From NCBI RefSeq assembly GCF_002741105.1, contig NZ_NIQU01000001.1, forward strand, positions 1 through 64,000: a stretch of 64,000 nt of DNA, given 5' to 3'. This document shows, piece by piece, positions 62,875-64,000 of this stretch. The stretch's first letter is position 1. Each line of letters opens with the position of its first letter. The DNA is from Pseudomonas sediminis (lineage in GTDB: Bacteria; Pseudomonadota; Gammaproteobacteria; Pseudomonadales; Pseudomonadaceae). The translations under genes were made by a program, and so were the position numbers. The notes under the pieces are model-generated. The model was given only the letters and a program-made list of their open reading frames with translations. It was not told the DNA's origin and made no database searches.

Positions 62875-63383
62875 TGCCTGGACCGCAGGCAGCACAGCGT
62901 CGAACGCCGCGAACCATTCGGACGACGCGCCGGGTCGGCATAGGTCAGCAGCTCACTGAAACCGGCCTTGCGCATCATCCCTGCCGATGCGGCATTCTCT
63001 TCGTGACGGTCGATATAGATATCACTGACGCCCAGCCGCCACAGCTCGATGACAGCCTCGCGCAGAAGGTGCGCGCCCAACCCTCGGCCGGCAAAGTCAC
63101 GATGCACCACCGCCTCACAGATATAGCCATGCAACTGCCCGGCACGCGCCGCAGGTTGATGATCCGCAAAATTCTGCGTCAGGCGATAGCTAACGAACCC
63201 CAGCAGTAACCCTTGCTCTTCGGCCAATACCGCCAGCGTCGCGTTCGTCGCAATAGCCTGCAGGTGTTGGCGAACTTCGACTTCAGGTAAATGATTCCAG
63301 GGATTGGGCCCGTGCTCGAGAATCAGCGCGCAGAGCGCTTCGATATCCTCGGCAACGGCCTGACGAATGACCAGCTCGCTCAT
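62871..63383 (-). CDS. GNAT-family N-acetyltransferase
   Basis: A 170-residue acetyltransferase with the acetyl-CoA-binding motif RDFAGRGLGAHLLREAV (about residues 94-110) and a GNAT motif B (NAASAGMMRKAGF, about 134-146). Acceptor unknown. The start at 63383 (MSELVIR) has GGGGAG upstream; a longer frame to 63461 has none. Followed by a coupled small membrane protein. Confidence 0.9.
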   Translation of the reverse strand: MSELVIRQAVAEDIEALCALILEHGPNPWNHLPEVEVRQHLQAIATNATLAVLAEEQGLLLGFVSYRLTQNFADHQPAARAGQLHGYICEAVVHRDFAGRGLGAHLLREAVIELWRLGVSDIYIDRHEENAASAGMMRKAGFSELLTYADPARRPNGSRRSTLCCLRSRQ

Positions 63384-63454
63384 GTTCCCAACTCCCCTGA
63401 ACTTGATTTCAGGGCGCAGTCTAGAGCGGCTAATTGCTTGGCGACAGTGACAGC

Positions 63455-63473
63455 CAGGCACGAGAAGTGCCTG
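63455..63473. terminator. Small hairpin near mnhG end
   Basis: CAGGCAC-GAGAA-GTGCCTG is a 7-bp stem lying 9 bp after the mnhG stop. No U tract, so weak support as a terminator. Confidence 0.4.
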
Positions 63474-63481
63474 ACAGTGAA

Positions 63482-63820
63482 TCAGTGATCATCGTCCCAC
63501 GGCTGACCACGGGTCTGCTCGGACAGCTCGACCTTCTGCTGCATAGCCGCCTTGGACAGGATGTGCGCACTGACCGGCGCAGTGAGGAACAGGAACAGCG
63601 TGATCAGCAGCTCATGCAGGCTGAGGCTGCCGGTGTGGTGAGCGAAGAACAGCATCGAGGCGATCAGCGTACCGCCGACCCCCAGCGTGGTGGCCTTGGT
63701 CGGACCATGCAGACGGGTAAAGAAATCCGGCAGGCGATACAGCCCGATAGCACCGACCAGGGCGAACAGGCTACCCAGGATCAGGCAGGCGCAAATCAAC
63801 AGTTCCAGCCAGAACGGCAT
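63482..63820 (-). CDS. mnhG: Mrp-type Na+/H+ antiporter subunit G
   Basis: A 112-residue membrane protein with three hydrophobic helices (about 3-28, 44-62 and 68-86). LYRLPDFFTRLHGPTKATTLGVGG near residue 28-50 is the MnhG/PhaG signature. It is the last gene of an Mrp operon and forms part of a multi-subunit cation/proton antiporter. ATG 63820 has AAGGGGG at good spacing; an ATG at 63826 is too close to that site. Confidence 0.93.
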   Translation of the reverse strand: MPFWLELLICACLILGSLFALVGAIGLYRLPDFFTRLHGPTKATTLGVGGTLIASMLFFAHHTGSLSLHELLITLFLFLTAPVSAHILSKAAMQQKVELSEQTRGQPWDDDH

Positions 63821-63832
63821 GGTCATTCCCCC

Positions 63833-64000
63833 TTAATCGATGATGTCGCCGTGCAGCAGGTGTTTACCCACTGCGACCGTACCGACGAAGCCCATCACTG
63901 CGATCAGCAGTGCGGCTTCGAAGAACAGATCCGACGCCAGCCAGATGCCGAACAGCACGATCAGCGCCAGCGCGTTGATATACAAGGTATCCAGGGCCAG
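63833..64000 (-). CDS. mnhF: Mrp-type Na+/H+ antiporter subunit F (partial, 3' end)
   Basis: Reading the minus strand from the window edge gives an open frame of 55 codons ending at TAA 63833. The residues include ALDTLYINALALIVLFGIWL and VMGFVGTVAVGKHLLHGDIID, the C terminus of MnhF-type subunits. The 5' part lies beyond the window. mnhG starts 12 nt downstream. Confidence 0.88.
   Translation of the reverse strand: MALDTLYINALALIVLFGIWLASDLFFEAALLIAVMGFVGTVAVGKHLLHGDIID

Noticed and set aside
1..64000. tRNA, rRNA, CRISPR arrays, prophage or integrase genes
   Set aside because: I saw no cloverleaf-like tRNA ends, rRNA segments, regularly spaced repeats or phage/integrase proteins on either strand.

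Overview
The window is about 63% GC and reads as chromosomal DNA of a Pseudomonas sensu lato. The best markers are the algU-mucA-mucB-mucC-mucD operon running into lepA-lepB-rnc-era-recO-pdxJ, the tctD/tctE-opdH-tctCBA citrate uptake locus, tandem fadD2/fadD1, and a cbb3 oxidase small subunit behind an Anr box. A member of the P. mendocina/oleovorans (Ectopseudomonas) group is my guess from overall feel only. No rRNA, tRNA, CRISPR array, phage or complete insertion sequence was seen.

Layout. 1-6.9 kb is accessory: two small coupled unknown genes, an AhpD-like protein, an MFS exporter with a divergent LysR regulator, a secreted DUF6683-like protein, a DUF4239 membrane protein, and a MarR regulator with a divergent EamA exporter sharing a perfect 18-bp palindrome. 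7.0-12.5 kb holds two long-chain acyl-CoA synthetases, an alpha/beta hydrolase and a MaoC hydratase. A Fic-domain AMPylator (12.8-14.3 kb) separates these from a cytosine scavenging operon, codB-pucR-codA, which has a sigma-54-type promoter. An aromatic-acid-type efflux operon (FUSC, DUF1656, HlyD) follows. 21.6-26.1 kb holds ccoM (38 aa) with an Anr site, an AlkB-family dioxygenase coupled to a 53-aa gene, and rapA. 26.1-31.5 kb holds an ECF42-like sigma factor lacking its usual partner, a YhhN lysoplasmalogenase, a 201-bp MITE-like element, cmoAB, a small unknown gene and a LysR regulator.

31.6-55.1 kb is the conserved core. It runs pdxJ, recO, era, rnc, a DUF4845 gene, lepB, lepA, mucD, mucC, mucB, mucA and algU on the minus strand, with two AlgU-type promoters upstream. 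It then has nadB, ygfX/sdhE, ygfZ, an HDOD gene, a periplasmic binding protein and the tricarboxylate locus with its two-component system, porin and tripartite transporter. From memory this matches the order PA0773 to PA0751 of P. aeruginosa, while 7-26 kb matches PA3299 to PA3308 with insertions. 55.2-64 kb holds a pseudouridine synthase, a lipoprotein, a LysR/SDR/NADP-reductase/MFS cluster, a large FAD oxidoreductase, a GNAT gene and the end of an Mrp Na+/H+ antiporter operon (mnhG, partial mnhF).

Regulatory signals visible in the DNA are the most informative part: CA-rich Crc/Hfq-type motifs before opdH, tctC and fadD2; a 15-bp-stem hairpin between tctC and tctB; Anr boxes; a -24/-12 promoter; two AlgU promoters; and palindromic operators for MarR and LysR pairs. 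Dispersed inverted repeats sit only between converging genes. I found no multi-gene system that I would call undescribed. The least explained items are the two coupled genes at 191-728, the 53-aa gene coupled to alkB, the 86-aa gene at 30240-30500, and the Fic gene.
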